From Calditrichia bacterium (GTDB lineage Bacteria; Calditrichota; Calditrichia; RBG-13-44-9; J075), in contig JANQQU010000058.1 in NCBI GenBank assembly GCA_028284905.1, forward strand, positions 1 through 46,075: DNA of 46,075 bases. The letters are read 5' to 3'. Numbering within the stretch: position 1 is the stretch's first letter; every line of letters starts with the position of its first letter. Shown here one piece after another: positions 9,430 through 17,463 of this stretch. Made by a program: the position numbers and the translations under genes. The notes beneath the pieces are model-generated. The model was not told the origin of the DNA. It did no database searches and was given only the letters and a program-made list of their open reading frames with translations.

Positions 9430-9807
9430 ATGAACGCGAAAGTTCAGATGGTCATCAGGATTTTTTTGGGAGCAATATTGGTATTATTTGGTTTAAATAA
9501 ATTTCTGAATTTTCTGCCGCCGATGGTACCAGGGGCAGAGGCGGGCGCATTTATGGGCGCACTTGTGGCCACTGGATACATGATGCCTTTGGTTGGTTTA
9601 GTTGAGGTGGTTTCCGGCGCCTTGTTGCTAAGTAACAAATATGTCGCAATTGCCTTGTTGCTTTTGGCGCCGATCAGTGTGAATATCGTTGCTTTTCATC
9701 TCTTCCTGGATCCAGCGAATATTGTTCCGGCATTATTGGTTGCCATAATGAATGTATATCTACTACTCGCAAATAAATCTAAATTTTCCGGTGTATTATC
9801 GGCTTAA
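9430..9807 (+). CDS. DoxX-like small membrane protein
   Basis: A 125-residue hydrophobic protein with four predicted membrane helices (about 7-27, 45-65, 68-90, 95-113). The opening RIFLGAILVLFGLNKFLNF and the central GYMMPLVGLVEVVSG agree with the DoxX/DoxX-like family, whose members act with thiol or redox systems in some bacteria but have no single reaction. AAAGAGGAGA precedes the ATG at good spacing. A factor-independent terminator follows at once, so this is a single-gene unit. The next gene encodes a metal regulator, but no functional link can be shown from sequence. Confidence 0.8.
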   Translation: MNAKVQMVIRIFLGAILVLFGLNKFLNFLPPMVPGAEAGAFMGALVATGYMMPLVGLVEVVSGALLLSNKYVAIALLLLAPISVNIVAFHLFLDPANIVPALLVAIMNVYLLLANKSKFSGVLSA

Positions 9808-9834
9808 ATGGAAAGTAAAATTTTTTATATGAAA

Positions 9835-9865
9835 AGTACCCGGCAATTTTGTCGGGTACTTTTTT
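9835..9865 (+). terminator. Rho-independent terminator after the DoxX-like gene
   Basis: Perfect 8-bp stem AGTACCCG (9835-9842) and CGGGTACT (9853-9860) with a 10-nt loop, followed directly by five T. Confidence 0.9.
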
Positions 9866-9885
9866 GGAGGAAATGATCGTCACTA

Positions 9886-9916
9886 TTGCTTTACCTGTAA
9901 GACCATATTAGCTTTG
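9886..9916 (+). promoter_or_regulatory. FCB-type promoter for the DtxR-family gene (TTG-N20-TAGCTTTG)
   Basis: TTG at 9886-9888 and TAGCTTTG at 9909-9916 fit the -33/-7 pattern. The expected start lies about 20 nt before the regulator's ATG. The spacing is the same as in the receptor promoter at 10646. Confidence 0.5.
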
Positions 9917-9938
9917 CCTAAATACTGGATGGAGCGAT

Positions 9939-10592
9939 ATGAAAACTGAAGCAATTGAAGATTATTTAAAGAATATCTACCTCTCCGGCAGAAGCGGCAC
10001 AAAAGTTAGTTTAACTTTGCTGGCAAAAAAACTGGAAGTGAAGCCTGCCTCTGTTTCCGGGATGATTAAGCGCCTGGAAGGAATGAACCTGGTTAAGAAT
10101 AGCAAAAAAACCGGTATTATTCTGACCGATGCCGGTGAAAAAATTGCCCTGGAGGTGATTCGTCATCATCGCCTGATCGAATCGTTTCTTGTGGAAGCAT
10201 TGGGCGTCCCCTGGAACGAAGTGCATGAACAGGCGGAAAAGTGGGAGCATATGCTCTCGGAAAAAATCGAAGACCGCATTGACCAAATGCTTGGCTATCC
10301 GACCCACGATCCTCACGGAGATCCCATTCCCAAGCGGGATGGCTCCGTCCCGGAAACTTCCGATACACCCCTAAATACATTAAAGGCCGGTGACGTTGGA
10401 AAAATAGAACGCATCAATGACCAAAACCCGGAAATCCTTGAATATATTGGTAAATTAGGACTCTATCCGCAAACCAGATTTCGCATCCTTGAAGTCGGCC
10501 CGCTAAACGATCTTATATCATTAGAGGTTGGGGACGAGAAAGTCCAAATCGGTCTCGAGGTTGCCCGTAGAATATTTGTTACCGTCGGCTAA
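9939..10592 (+). CDS. DtxR/MntR-family metal-dependent transcriptional repressor
   Basis: A 217-residue repressor that probably senses Fe(II) or Mn(II). The winged helix-turn-helix is at about 5-70 (SLTLLAKKLEVKPASVSGMIKRLEGMNLV). The dimerisation and metal-binding domain follows with the usual ligand-rich segments RHHRLIESFL (75-84), VHEQAEKWEH (95-104) and PTHDPHGDPIP (121-131). A C-terminal FeoA/SH3-like domain occupies about 147-217, as in the longer DtxR/IdeR members. The gene has its own promoter. A perfect DtxR-box-like palindrome lies just downstream, before the TonB receptor operon, which makes that operon its likely target. Which metal it senses cannot be told from sequence. Confidence 0.93.
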   Translation: MKTEAIEDYLKNIYLSGRSGTKVSLTLLAKKLEVKPASVSGMIKRLEGMNLVKNSKKTGIILTDAGEKIALEVIRHHRLIESFLVEALGVPWNEVHEQAEKWEHMLSEKIEDRIDQMLGYPTHDPHGDPIPKRDGSVPETSDTPLNTLKAGDVGKIERINDQNPEILEYIGKLGLYPQTRFRILEVGPLNDLISLEVGDEKVQIGLEVARRIFVTVG

Positions 10593-10620
10593 GCGGTTTT
10601 CTTGGCAAGACTAAATGATG

Positions 10621-10640
10621 TTTTTAGGCTAGCCTAAAAA
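10621..10640. promoter_or_regulatory. Perfect palindrome, likely DtxR-family operator
   Basis: The 20-bp sequence tttttaggctagcctaaaaa is its own reverse complement. Its core TTAGGCTAGCCTAA follows the known DtxR/IdeR box pattern (TTAGG...CCTAA). It lies 29 bp after the regulator's stop codon and 5 bp before the -33 TTG of the receptor operon, where bound repressor would block RNA polymerase. Confidence 0.85.
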
Positions 10641-10645
10641 TTGTA

Positions 10646-10676
10646 TTGACACGCTAACACAGTCATATTATCTTTC
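10646..10676 (+). promoter_or_regulatory. Promoter of the TonB receptor-thioredoxin operon
   Basis: TTG at 10646 and TATCTTTC at 10669-10676 are 20 nt apart and fit the FCB -33/-7 pattern with one mismatch. The same place also reads as TTGACA-N17-TATCTT. It directly follows the palindrome at 10621-10640. Confidence 0.55.
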
Positions 10677-10709
10677 CTATAATGATAATCCAAATGAGTG
10701 AGGTTAACT

Positions 10710-13001
10710 ATGGGAAGATTAAAGACTGTTCTACTGATTTTCATATCCTTTCTTCTTTTTACAAATATAAATGCCGAGGGGCAACTCGGTTCGATTTCCG
10801 GAACAATTATTGATCAATCCAGCGGCGAAAAGCTGATTGGTGCAAACCTGAGTCTTCAGGGAACCCGCCTGGGGGCAGCCACTGATAGTGTCGGTGCGTT
10901 TTCTATCGAGAACATACCTGCAGGGGATTATATCCTTCAGGTGCAGTACGTTGGTTATCAAACGGCTGAACGTTTGGTTCGAATTGATGCTGCGTCTACG
11001 ATCTCTGAGCAGATTGCCATGGCGCCGAAGTCCCTCTCCGCGAATGCCGTCGTGGTAACAGCAACCCGCACAGAACAGAAACGGAAGGAGGCGCCGGTAA
11101 TTGTTAATGTGCTGGATGAGTTCGTGTTTGATAATACCCAATCTTTAAGTCTGGCGGAAGGGCTCAATTTTCAACCTGGCGTTCGCCTGGAAGTGGACTG
11201 CCAAACTTGCAATTATACCCAAATTCGCATGAATGGCCTGGGAGGCGCATACTCCCAAATATTAATTGATAGCCGCCCGGTGTTTAGTCCTTTAAATGGC
11301 CTCTATGGATTGGATTATATCCCCACGAATATGATCGAAAGGGTGGAAACGATTCGCGGTGGTGGATCTGCGTTGTTTGGATCCAGTGCGATTGGCGGCG
11401 TAGTCAATATTCTTACCAAAGAGCCGGAAGACAATCAATTTAACCTGTCCTTAAATAACGCCAGCATCGATGGCAAAGCGCCGGACCGGGCTATGACCAT
11501 GAATGGCGCGATGTTAAATGAAACCCGTGACAGTGGGATTCATCTTTTTGGGATGCTGCGCGACCGCGGCGTATATGACAACAATGATGATGGATTTTCG
11601 GAAATTTCCAGTATGTCCGTCAATGCCTTTGGGATGCGTGCTTTTCATAAACCATCGACATTTGGAAAGCTGACACTAGAAGCCCATAGCATCAACGAAG
11701 AACGGCAGGGAGGCAATCGAAATGATCGCCCCCCGCACGAAGCGGATCAATCGGAATTTCGCGATCATAAAGTATTTGGTGCTGGCTTAAGTTACGAACA
11801 TTATTTCTCCGAGGATCTCAACAAATTCAACCTCTATTTTTCCGGACAAATTACCGATCGCTTTCACTATACCGGTCTCGATCAGGATCTGAATGCATAT
11901 GGCACAACTGATAATACCACTTTGGTTGGCGGTTGGCAATATACGCATTTGCTCTCCCGTTTTCTCGGCAATACGTCCAACTCTATCACCGTTGGTATGG
12001 AAGGGGTTTATGATGACGTTGATGATCATATTCCCGGTTTCAATGTGCGCACGGATCAAATCACCCGGCAGCTCGGCGGGTATTTACAAAGTGATTGGCA
12101 GCTTCATAAACGCTTGAGCACCTTGTTGGGCGTGCGCTTCGACCATCATAATTTTGTAGATAATCTGGTCGTGAATCCCCGCGCGACACTTTTATATTCG
12201 CTGAATGACGAAATTCAGTGGCGCAGTAGTATTTCCACCGGCTTTCGGGCACCACAGGCTTTCGACGCCGATTTGCATATTGCATTCGCGGGAGGAGGGA
12301 TTTCCCGCATACGGCTTTCCGATAATCTGGAAAAAGAGCGTTCGGTCAGTTACAGCACTTCTGTGGATTATAACCATTCTCAAAAATCCTACTTTCTCGG
12401 TTTTACGCTGGAGGGCTTTTATACCCGCCTGTTTGATGCTTTCGTGTTGGAGGAAGCTGAAGTGGACGGCGAAGGCAATTTGATACTGGAACGGAGAAAC
12501 GGTGGGAATTCAACGGTGCTGGGACTCAGCGGAGAGCTGCGTTTAAATTTGAAAGACCGCTTACAGCTGGGGGCGAGTGTTACTGTGCAACAAAGTGAAT
12601 ACGATCGTGCAATTCAATGGTCCGCTGAGGCGCCGGCGAGTCGAAATTACCTGCGGACTCCATCTGTTTACGGTTCTTATACTGCCGATTTGCGTCTTGC
12701 AAAATCACTGAGCCTTTCAATCTCCGGGGTTTATACCGGGGCGATGGATGTGCCGCATCTCGCCGGGTTTATTGAGCAGGATGTTTTAGAGCGCAGCCCA
12801 TCTTTTCTGGAAACGAATCTGAAAATGAAATACCAGTTGCCTGTAAAAGAAGCGACCGGGCTAACATTCTTCGCTGGCGTTCAGAATTTATTTAATGACT
12901 ATCAGGACGACTTTGATTTATACAAAGATCGCGATTCAAATTACATCTATGGCCCGGCGCGGCCGCGAACTGTTTTCTCCGGTGTAGAAATCGGGCTATG
13001 A
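10710..13001 (+). CDS. TonB-dependent outer-membrane receptor, metal-regulated
   Basis: A 763-residue outer-membrane transporter. A signal peptide (residues 1-22, ending INA) is followed by a carboxypeptidase-regulatory-like domain (about 25-105), a TonB-box-like stretch AVVVTATR (113-120), the plug domain (IRMNGLGGAYSQILIDSRPVF; ERVETIRGGGSALFGSSAIGGVVNI) and a beta-barrel to the end. The plug carries an unusual CQTC pair (C164, C167). The ATG at 10710 lies 6 nt after GAGTGAGG and is preferred to an in-frame GTG at 10698. The DtxR-type palindrome upstream suggests repression by metal, so iron, heme or an iron chelate is the likely substrate. This is an inference. The thioredoxin-like gene overlaps its stop codon. 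Confidence 0.92.
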   Translation: MGRLKTVLLIFISFLLFTNINAEGQLGSISGTIIDQSSGEKLIGANLSLQGTRLGAATDSVGAFSIENIPAGDYILQVQYVGYQTAERLVRIDAASTISEQIAMAPKSLSANAVVVTATRTEQKRKEAPVIVNVLDEFVFDNTQSLSLAEGLNFQPGVRLEVDCQTCNYTQIRMNGLGGAYSQILIDSRPVFSPLNGLYGLDYIPTNMIERVETIRGGGSALFGSSAIGGVVNILTKEPEDNQFNLSLNNASIDGKAPDRAMTMNGAMLNETRDSGIHLFGMLRDRGVYDNNDDGFSEISSMSVNAFGMRAFHKPSTFGKLTLEAHSINEERQGGNRNDRPPHEADQSEFRDHKVFGAGLSYEHYFSEDLNKFNLYFSGQITDRFHYTGLDQDLNAYGTTDNTTLVGGWQYTHLLSRFLGNTSNSITVGMEGVYDDVDDHIPGFNVRTDQITRQLGGYLQSDWQLHKRLSTLLGVRFDHHNFVDNLVVNPRATLLYSLNDEIQWRSSISTGFRAPQAFDADLHIAFAGGGISRIRLSDNLEKERSVSYSTSVDYNHSQKSYFLGFTLEGFYTRLFDAFVLEEAEVDGEGNLILERRNGGNSTVLGLSGELRLNLKDRLQLGASVTVQQSEYDRAIQWSAEAPASRNYLRTPSVYGSYTADLRLAKSLSLSISGVYTGAMDVPHLAGFIEQDVLERSPSFLETNLKMKYQLPVKEATGLTFFAGVQNLFNDYQDDFDLYKDRDSNYIYGPARPRTVFSGVEIGL

Positions 13002-13477
13002 TTCGCTACCTGAATAAATGGGGCATCTTGTTGATTGCTTTTATGGCGCTTTTCCCGGCAAGGGAAAGCGTTGGACAAACTGCAGAGATCGAATGGCTGA
13101 AGTTCGATAAGGGGATAGAAAAAGCCGCCGGGGAGGATAAAATTATTCTCCTTTACGTAGAGACTGATTGGTGTACGATCTGTAAAAAAATGAAGAAGCT
13201 GGTATTCCCGCATAAAATTATTCAGCCCTTATTGGCAGATAGCCTGGTGCCGGTGCGCCTGAATGCAGAGGATACGCTCCGAACGATAAATGCCGGTAAG
13301 CAGTGGCTTAGCGAAGCAGACATTGCTGAAAAATATCAAGTGGACCGATTTCCGGCCTTTCTTTTTCTGGAACCAGGAGGTAAATTGTTATACCGGCTCA
13401 ACGGTTTGCAGCTACCGCGAGACTTCCGGAAAACATTATCGTATTTTGCCCGGAAAGAATATTTAATAGACCAGTAA
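12998..13477 (+). CDS. Exported thioredoxin-like protein
   Basis: A 159-residue protein with an N-terminal signal peptide (about 1-26, ending SVGQ) and a thioredoxin fold of the thioredoxin_7/DsbD-gamma-like kind. The active site is WCTICKKM with C59 and C62, and the cis-proline loop is FPAFLF. It probably reduces a disulfide in the periplasm. Its ATG overlaps the receptor stop codon as ATGA, so the two are translationally coupled. The plug of that receptor contains a CxxC pair, which would be an attractive substrate, but this is inference. No heme-binding CxxCH or metal-chaperone motif is seen. Confidence 0.88.
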   Translation: MIRYLNKWGILLIAFMALFPARESVGQTAEIEWLKFDKGIEKAAGEDKIILLYVETDWCTICKKMKKLVFPHKIIQPLLADSLVPVRLNAEDTLRTINAGKQWLSEADIAEKYQVDRFPAFLFLEPGGKLLYRLNGLQLPRDFRKTLSYFARKEYLIDQ

Positions 13478-13518
13478 GCAAATAGAAAAGTAATTTGAAA
13501 ATTTGGTAGTGTTAAACA

Positions 13519-13623
13519 TATCATGTTCTTGTCGTTGTCATTGCGAGGCGCTTTTTGCCGAAGCAATCTAACATGATACAACGACAAGGGGATCGCTTCG
13601 TCGATGCACTCCTTGCGATGACA
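13519..13623. repeat. Palindromic gtcattgcgag-type repeat element (MITE-like)
   Basis: The ends, gtcattgcgaggcgc near 13537 and the segment ending ccttgcgatgac at 13622, form an imperfect inverted repeat of about 33 bp that also includes cgaagcaatct / ggatcgcttcg. Elements with this tcattgcgag...gaagcaatc signature are scattered in many bacterial genomes. In front and in the middle are two further inverted pairs: tatcatgtt 13519-13527 with aacatgata 13570-13578, and cttgtcgttg 13528-13537 with caacgacaag 13579-13588. No coding frame is present. Confidence 0.75.
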
Positions 13624-13682
13624 GATAGAATGGAATTCAATGTTTCTTCTTTAGCACTACTGAAAACTTTAAGGAGGATGTA

Positions 13683-14390
13683 ATGACAGTTGCGGAAATT
13701 ATGAAAGAATTAGAAGCAATGGGCAATGATGCCACCAAAAATACTTTTCTGAAGCATGGTGCCCCTGAGCCCTTCTTCGGGGTAAAAGTTGGTGACCTGA
13801 AGAAGATTCAAAAAAAGGTTAAAAAGAATCATGAACTATCGCTGGCACTTTATGAAACGGGCAATAGTGACGCGATGTATCTTGCCGGGCTAATCGCTGA
13901 TGAAAAGGAAATTAGCAAATCAGATTTACAGAAATGGGCGAAGGCCGCCAGCTGGTATATGATTAGTGAGTATACAGTTGCCTGGATCGCCGCGGAAAGC
14001 AATTACGGCTATGAGTTAGCTCTGGAATGGATCGAATCCGATCAGGAAAGCATCGCCTCCAGTGGCTGGGCAACATTGGGCAGCCTGGCAATGATTAAGC
14101 CTGATGATGAATTGGACATAGCGGCATTTCAGAAATTGCTCGATCGGGTAGGGGAGACGGTACACAATGCCGCCAACCGGGTTCGCTATACCATGAACGG
14201 CTTTGTTATCTCGGTTGGTTCCGGCATCACGCCATTGAGTGCTTATGCGGCAAAGATTGCAGAGAAAATTGGAAAGGTCTCTGTCGATGTCGGCGGTACT
14301 GCCTGCAAGGTACCCCTGGCGGCCGATTATATCCAAAAGGTAGTGGATAAAGGCCGCCTGGGTAAGAAGAAAAAAATGGCTCGTTGCTAA
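13683..14390 (+). CDS. AlkD-like HEAT-repeat protein (DNA alkylation repair family)
   Basis: A 235-residue all-helical protein of the AlkC/AlkD HEAT-like family. Family marks are GVKVGDLKKIQKKVKKNHELSLALYETG near the N-terminus and DAMYLAGLIADE around 78-89. True AlkD glycosylases remove alkylated bases and use a conserved aspartate in a Trp-rich motif of the W-D-x-x-D type. Here the matching stretch reads SWYMISEYTVAWIAAES, so I cannot place that aspartate and the protein may have a different activity. An excellent AAGGAGGATGTA site precedes the ATG. The C-terminus is basic (KKKKMARC). It stands alone between two intergenic hairpin regions. Confidence 0.75.
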   Translation: MTVAEIMKELEAMGNDATKNTFLKHGAPEPFFGVKVGDLKKIQKKVKKNHELSLALYETGNSDAMYLAGLIADEKEISKSDLQKWAKAASWYMISEYTVAWIAAESNYGYELALEWIESDQESIASSGWATLGSLAMIKPDDELDIAAFQKLLDRVGETVHNAANRVRYTMNGFVISVGSGITPLSAYAAKIAEKIGKVSVDVGGTACKVPLAADYIQKVVDKGRLGKKKKMARC

Positions 14391-14413
14391 AAGAATTATA
14401 ATGATCAATAAAT

Positions 14414-14440
14414 AATGCGCTGAACTATAATCAGCGCATT
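14414..14440. terminator. Shared hairpin between convergent genes
   Basis: Perfect 10-bp stem aatgcgctga (14414-14423) and tcagcgcatt (14431-14440), 7-nt loop. It contains the stop codon of the minus-strand propeller gene and lies 23 bp after the AlkD-like gene. On the minus strand it is followed by ATTTATTGAT. It is probably a bidirectional terminator. Confidence 0.65.
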
Positions 14441-15816
14441 AGGGTCATTTTCTGTGCTTGTCGAAATTCCGGCGTGGCAAATTCATAGATGTAGATACCG
14501 CTGCTCACCGAATTGCCGTCGTCGTTAAGACCATCCCAAACCGCCTGAAATTCACCCGCCTGTTTTAGCTCATTTACCAATGTTCGCACCTGCTGTCCAA
14601 AAATGTTGTAGATAGTTAACTTCACCATGCTACTTTTCGGTATTTGATAAACAATGGTTGTGCTGGGGTTAAAGGGATTGGGATAATTCGCATGAACCTG
14701 ATAACCGCTGGCAACCGCAACTTCATCATCGATCGCAACCACTGCACCGATTGCATCAAAGATGTCGTGCCAACCCACGCCGGCCGTTTCGGAATCATCA
14801 TGGATGGCTGCAAAGATACCATTGGGATAATCCGGTAGCACTGTTTGGAAAGAAGCGATGCCATCCGTATTAGCCACGCCATCTATGTTGAATGTACCCA
14901 GGTGCTCCCAGGTAATACGGTCAAAAACTTCAAAATCCGTTAAAGATTCCCGCTGGTCGGAAACTACGATCAGGCCGCTGCCATTATCTGCACCACTCCC
15001 GTCTGTGCACCTATATAGCCATATTCCCTCAGCATCTTCATCAAAGATGCCGTTATTGCCAAAATTATTGCTGCCGTTTCTTTCATACGGATCGCCATTC
15101 GGATGGTAAGCGTAAACGCCAGTACGGTCATTTTCATCTGGTATATAAATCACCTGGTGAAAATTATCGGCGGTCATTGTTTCCAGTCCCTTTTCCGGGG
15201 TAAATTCTCCAAGATAGTTGCCACTGTTCGCCTCATGGATATAAACCGTCGTTTCCGAAGATAGAAAAATTCGTTTATCACCGTTGGGCAGCTTCAGCAG
15301 AGCAAGGTTCGGCTCAATCGCCAGTTCAACATTCTGCTTGTTGAAATTATGCACGAAGTTTAAATCCGGCAGTGTAAATACACTAACAGTGTTAGACGGT
15401 TCACCAATTGATACATAAAGCAAATCCGTTTCCTGGTCAACAATGACCCCATTTACGTTGCTATTGCTAAATGTTGAATGAACCAGTGAGGATTGTTCGT
15501 TGTCCTCAAAAGGATATTTCCAAACCTCAATTAAGGAGTTATCCTTGGCGGTAACAAACATTAACGTATTAGCAACGTCCGGTGCCTCCCAAAAGTCAAT
15601 GGTGTCAACGTTTTCGCCGGCACCATCTACCTGGAAAGCCGGTTCAATTGTTTGGTCCCCAAATGGACTCAGATTGCAAGGTGAGTTTGTTTGTGCATAA
15701 TTCTGTAGTTGAAGAATGATAATAAGTATTCCCACCGTCAGCAGTTGTCTGGACAAACTGTTTGCCGGGGTTTTATGGCGCCTCCGGAAAAGAGGCTGTA
15801 GTTTCGAAAAACACAT
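14431..15816 (-). CDS. Secreted phytase-like beta-propeller protein with type IX sorting tail (paralog A)
   Basis: A 461-residue exported protein. The signal sequence (about 15-42, ending NYAQ) is followed by a propeller related to beta-propeller (3-)phytases. Family-like elements are DTIDFWEAP, NVNGVIVDQETDLLYVSIGE, EDAEGIWLYRC, GLIVVSDQ, TDFEVFDR and ANTDGIASF ... YPNGIFAAIHDD. The C-terminal 85 residues open with NYPNPFNPSTTI and end QKMTLMR, an FlgD-like type IX secretion signal. It is roughly three-quarters identical by eye to the next gene upstream, indicating tandem duplication. The ATG at 15816 (MCFSKL) follows GGGAGAA; a longer TTG frame is less likely. Actual phytase activity is not certain, because the calcium-binding aspartates cannot all be matched. 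Confidence 0.8.
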   Translation of the reverse strand: MCFSKLQPLFRRRHKTPANSLSRQLLTVGILIIILQLQNYAQTNSPCNLSPFGDQTIEPAFQVDGAGENVDTIDFWEAPDVANTLMFVTAKDNSLIEVWKYPFEDNEQSSLVHSTFSNSNVNGVIVDQETDLLYVSIGEPSNTVSVFTLPDLNFVHNFNKQNVELAIEPNLALLKLPNGDKRIFLSSETTVYIHEANSGNYLGEFTPEKGLETMTADNFHQVIYIPDENDRTGVYAYHPNGDPYERNGSNNFGNNGIFDEDAEGIWLYRCTDGSGADNGSGLIVVSDQRESLTDFEVFDRITWEHLGTFNIDGVANTDGIASFQTVLPDYPNGIFAAIHDDSETAGVGWHDIFDAIGAVVAIDDEVAVASGYQVHANYPNPFNPSTTIVYQIPKSSMVKLTIYNIFGQQVRTLVNELKQAGEFQAVWDGLNDDGNSVSSGIYIYEFATPEFRQAQKMTLMR

Positions 15817-16055
15817 GGTTAATTCTCCCAGTTTTTTATTTCCACTGGAAAAACAATGCAAATACTTTGCCTGAATGGGCGTTTCGCAAAACCGTTGTAG
15901 ATTAAGGGTGAGAGATAGGAAAAGATTGGCGTTTATGTATAATTTCTAAATGTGAAGAATGTTTTGTGCATAAATTTTACAAATTAATATGTGCCGGTTT
16001 TTGGATAGCTGGTGGAATCTATTTATAGTATTCCACCAGACTGAACCCGCGATTT

Positions 16056-17420
16056 TTAGCGCATGAGCGTCATTTTGCCGCTGTATTGATACTCGGGCGT
16101 GGTGAACTTATAAATATATATACCACTGCTAACCGGTAAGGCATTATCATCTAATCCATCCCAGTAAACCTGATGTTCCCCGGCTTGCTGCTGCTGGTTC
16201 AATAACTCGCGAACCGGCTGTCCGAGAATGTTGTAAATTGTCAACTTTGTCCGGGTGTTTTTCGGGATTTGATAAGTAATGGTTGTGCCGGGATTAAATG
16301 GATTCGGATAATTTGAACTGATGTGAAAATTGCGAATTTCCTCAACAGGGTCATCGATAGCAACTATGGCGCCGATGGCATCGAAAATTTTGCGCCAGCC
16401 GACACCGGCAGTCTCGGAATCATCATTTATCGCTACAAAAACCCCTTCGGGATAATCCGGCAATGCTCCCTGAAAGGAGGAAATACCGTCTGTATTGGTA
16501 ACGCCATTAATGTTGAAAGTGCCGAGATGCTCCCAGCTAAGACGATCAAAAACTTCAAAGTCCGTTAAATCCTGCCGTTGGTCGGATACAACGATCAGTC
16601 CGCTACCGTTGTCTTCGCCATTTTCGTCTGTGCACCTGTAAAGCCATATGCCTTCGGCATCTTCATCAAAAATGCCATTGTTGCCAAAGTTGTTTGTGCC
16701 GTTTCTCTCATAAGGATCGCCATTGGGATGGTAGGCATATATACCGGTTTGCTCAGTCTCGTCCGGAATATAAATTACCTGGTGAAAATTATCCGCGGCC
16801 ATGGTCTCGATAATTCTGCCCGGTGTAAATTCACTAATAAAGTTACCGGAATCTGCCTGGTGAATATAAACCGTCGTTTTCGAGGATACATAAATGCGTT
16901 TATCCCCGGATGGAAGCTCGAGGAGGGTGATGTTCGGTTCCCGACCCAATTTGACGCCTGGCTTGTTAAAGTTATGGATAAAAGTCAAGTCCGGCAGAGA
17001 AAACACACTGACTGTATTTATTGATTCTCCAATGGAAACATAGAGCAGGTCTTCTTCCTGATCGACCACAACACCATTGACTTTACTCTCTCCAAATGTT
17101 GAATGCTCCAGTGTATCGATCTGATTGCCCACGAATGGATATTGCCAGACTTCAATTAAAGAGTTGTCTTTGGCAGTAACAAACATCAAAGTGTTGTTAG
17201 CATCGGGGGTATCCCAAAAATCAATCGTGTCGATGTTCTCTCCGGCACCGACAAGTTCAAAATCCGGCTCTAGCGTTACAGTGGCGAACGGATTCAGATT
17301 ACATGGGGAACCAGTTTGCGCGGAAACCGGCAGTTGAAAAAGTATGAAAGTAAAAAGTAATAAAAACAAACGTTCGCTAGATTCGTTTGTAATCCATTTA
17401 AACTGGCCAGAAAAATTCAT
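16056..17420 (-). CDS. Secreted phytase-like beta-propeller protein with type IX sorting tail (paralog B)
   Basis: 454 residues, the sister of the downstream gene with the same order: signal peptide (about 15-35, ending VSAQ), phytase-like propeller (DTIDFWDTP, KVNGVVVDQEEDLLYVSIGE, FDEDAEGIWLYRC, TNTDGISSF, YPEGVFVAINDD) and a C-terminal NYPNPFNPGTTI ... KMTLMR sorting domain. Both keep a SPCNLNPF-like cysteine just after the signal peptide, and EGIWLYRC later, so a disulfide is possible. GGAG lies 9 nt before the ATG. It begins 43 bp after the sodium symporter stop and probably belongs to that transcript. The two copies differ most in surface loops, as expected for duplicates that took different ligands. 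Confidence 0.82.
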   Translation of the reverse strand: MNFSGQFKWITNESSERLFLLLFTFILFQLPVSAQTGSPCNLNPFATVTLEPDFELVGAGENIDTIDFWDTPDANNTLMFVTAKDNSLIEVWQYPFVGNQIDTLEHSTFGESKVNGVVVDQEEDLLYVSIGESINTVSVFSLPDLTFIHNFNKPGVKLGREPNITLLELPSGDKRIYVSSKTTVYIHQADSGNFISEFTPGRIIETMAADNFHQVIYIPDETEQTGIYAYHPNGDPYERNGTNNFGNNGIFDEDAEGIWLYRCTDENGEDNGSGLIVVSDQRQDLTDFEVFDRLSWEHLGTFNINGVTNTDGISSFQGALPDYPEGVFVAINDDSETAGVGWRKIFDAIGAIVAIDDPVEEIRNFHISSNYPNPFNPGTTITYQIPKNTRTKLTIYNILGQPVRELLNQQQQAGEHQVYWDGLDDNALPVSSGIYIYKFTTPEYQYSGKMTLMR

Positions 17421-17463
17421 TTAACGTACTCCGAAATATACTCGCATTAATTTTGCGCCAAAA

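Noticed and set aside
16578-17024. 148-codon plus-strand frame opposite the propeller gene
   Set aside because: It is the mirror of a conserved coding region; shadow frame.
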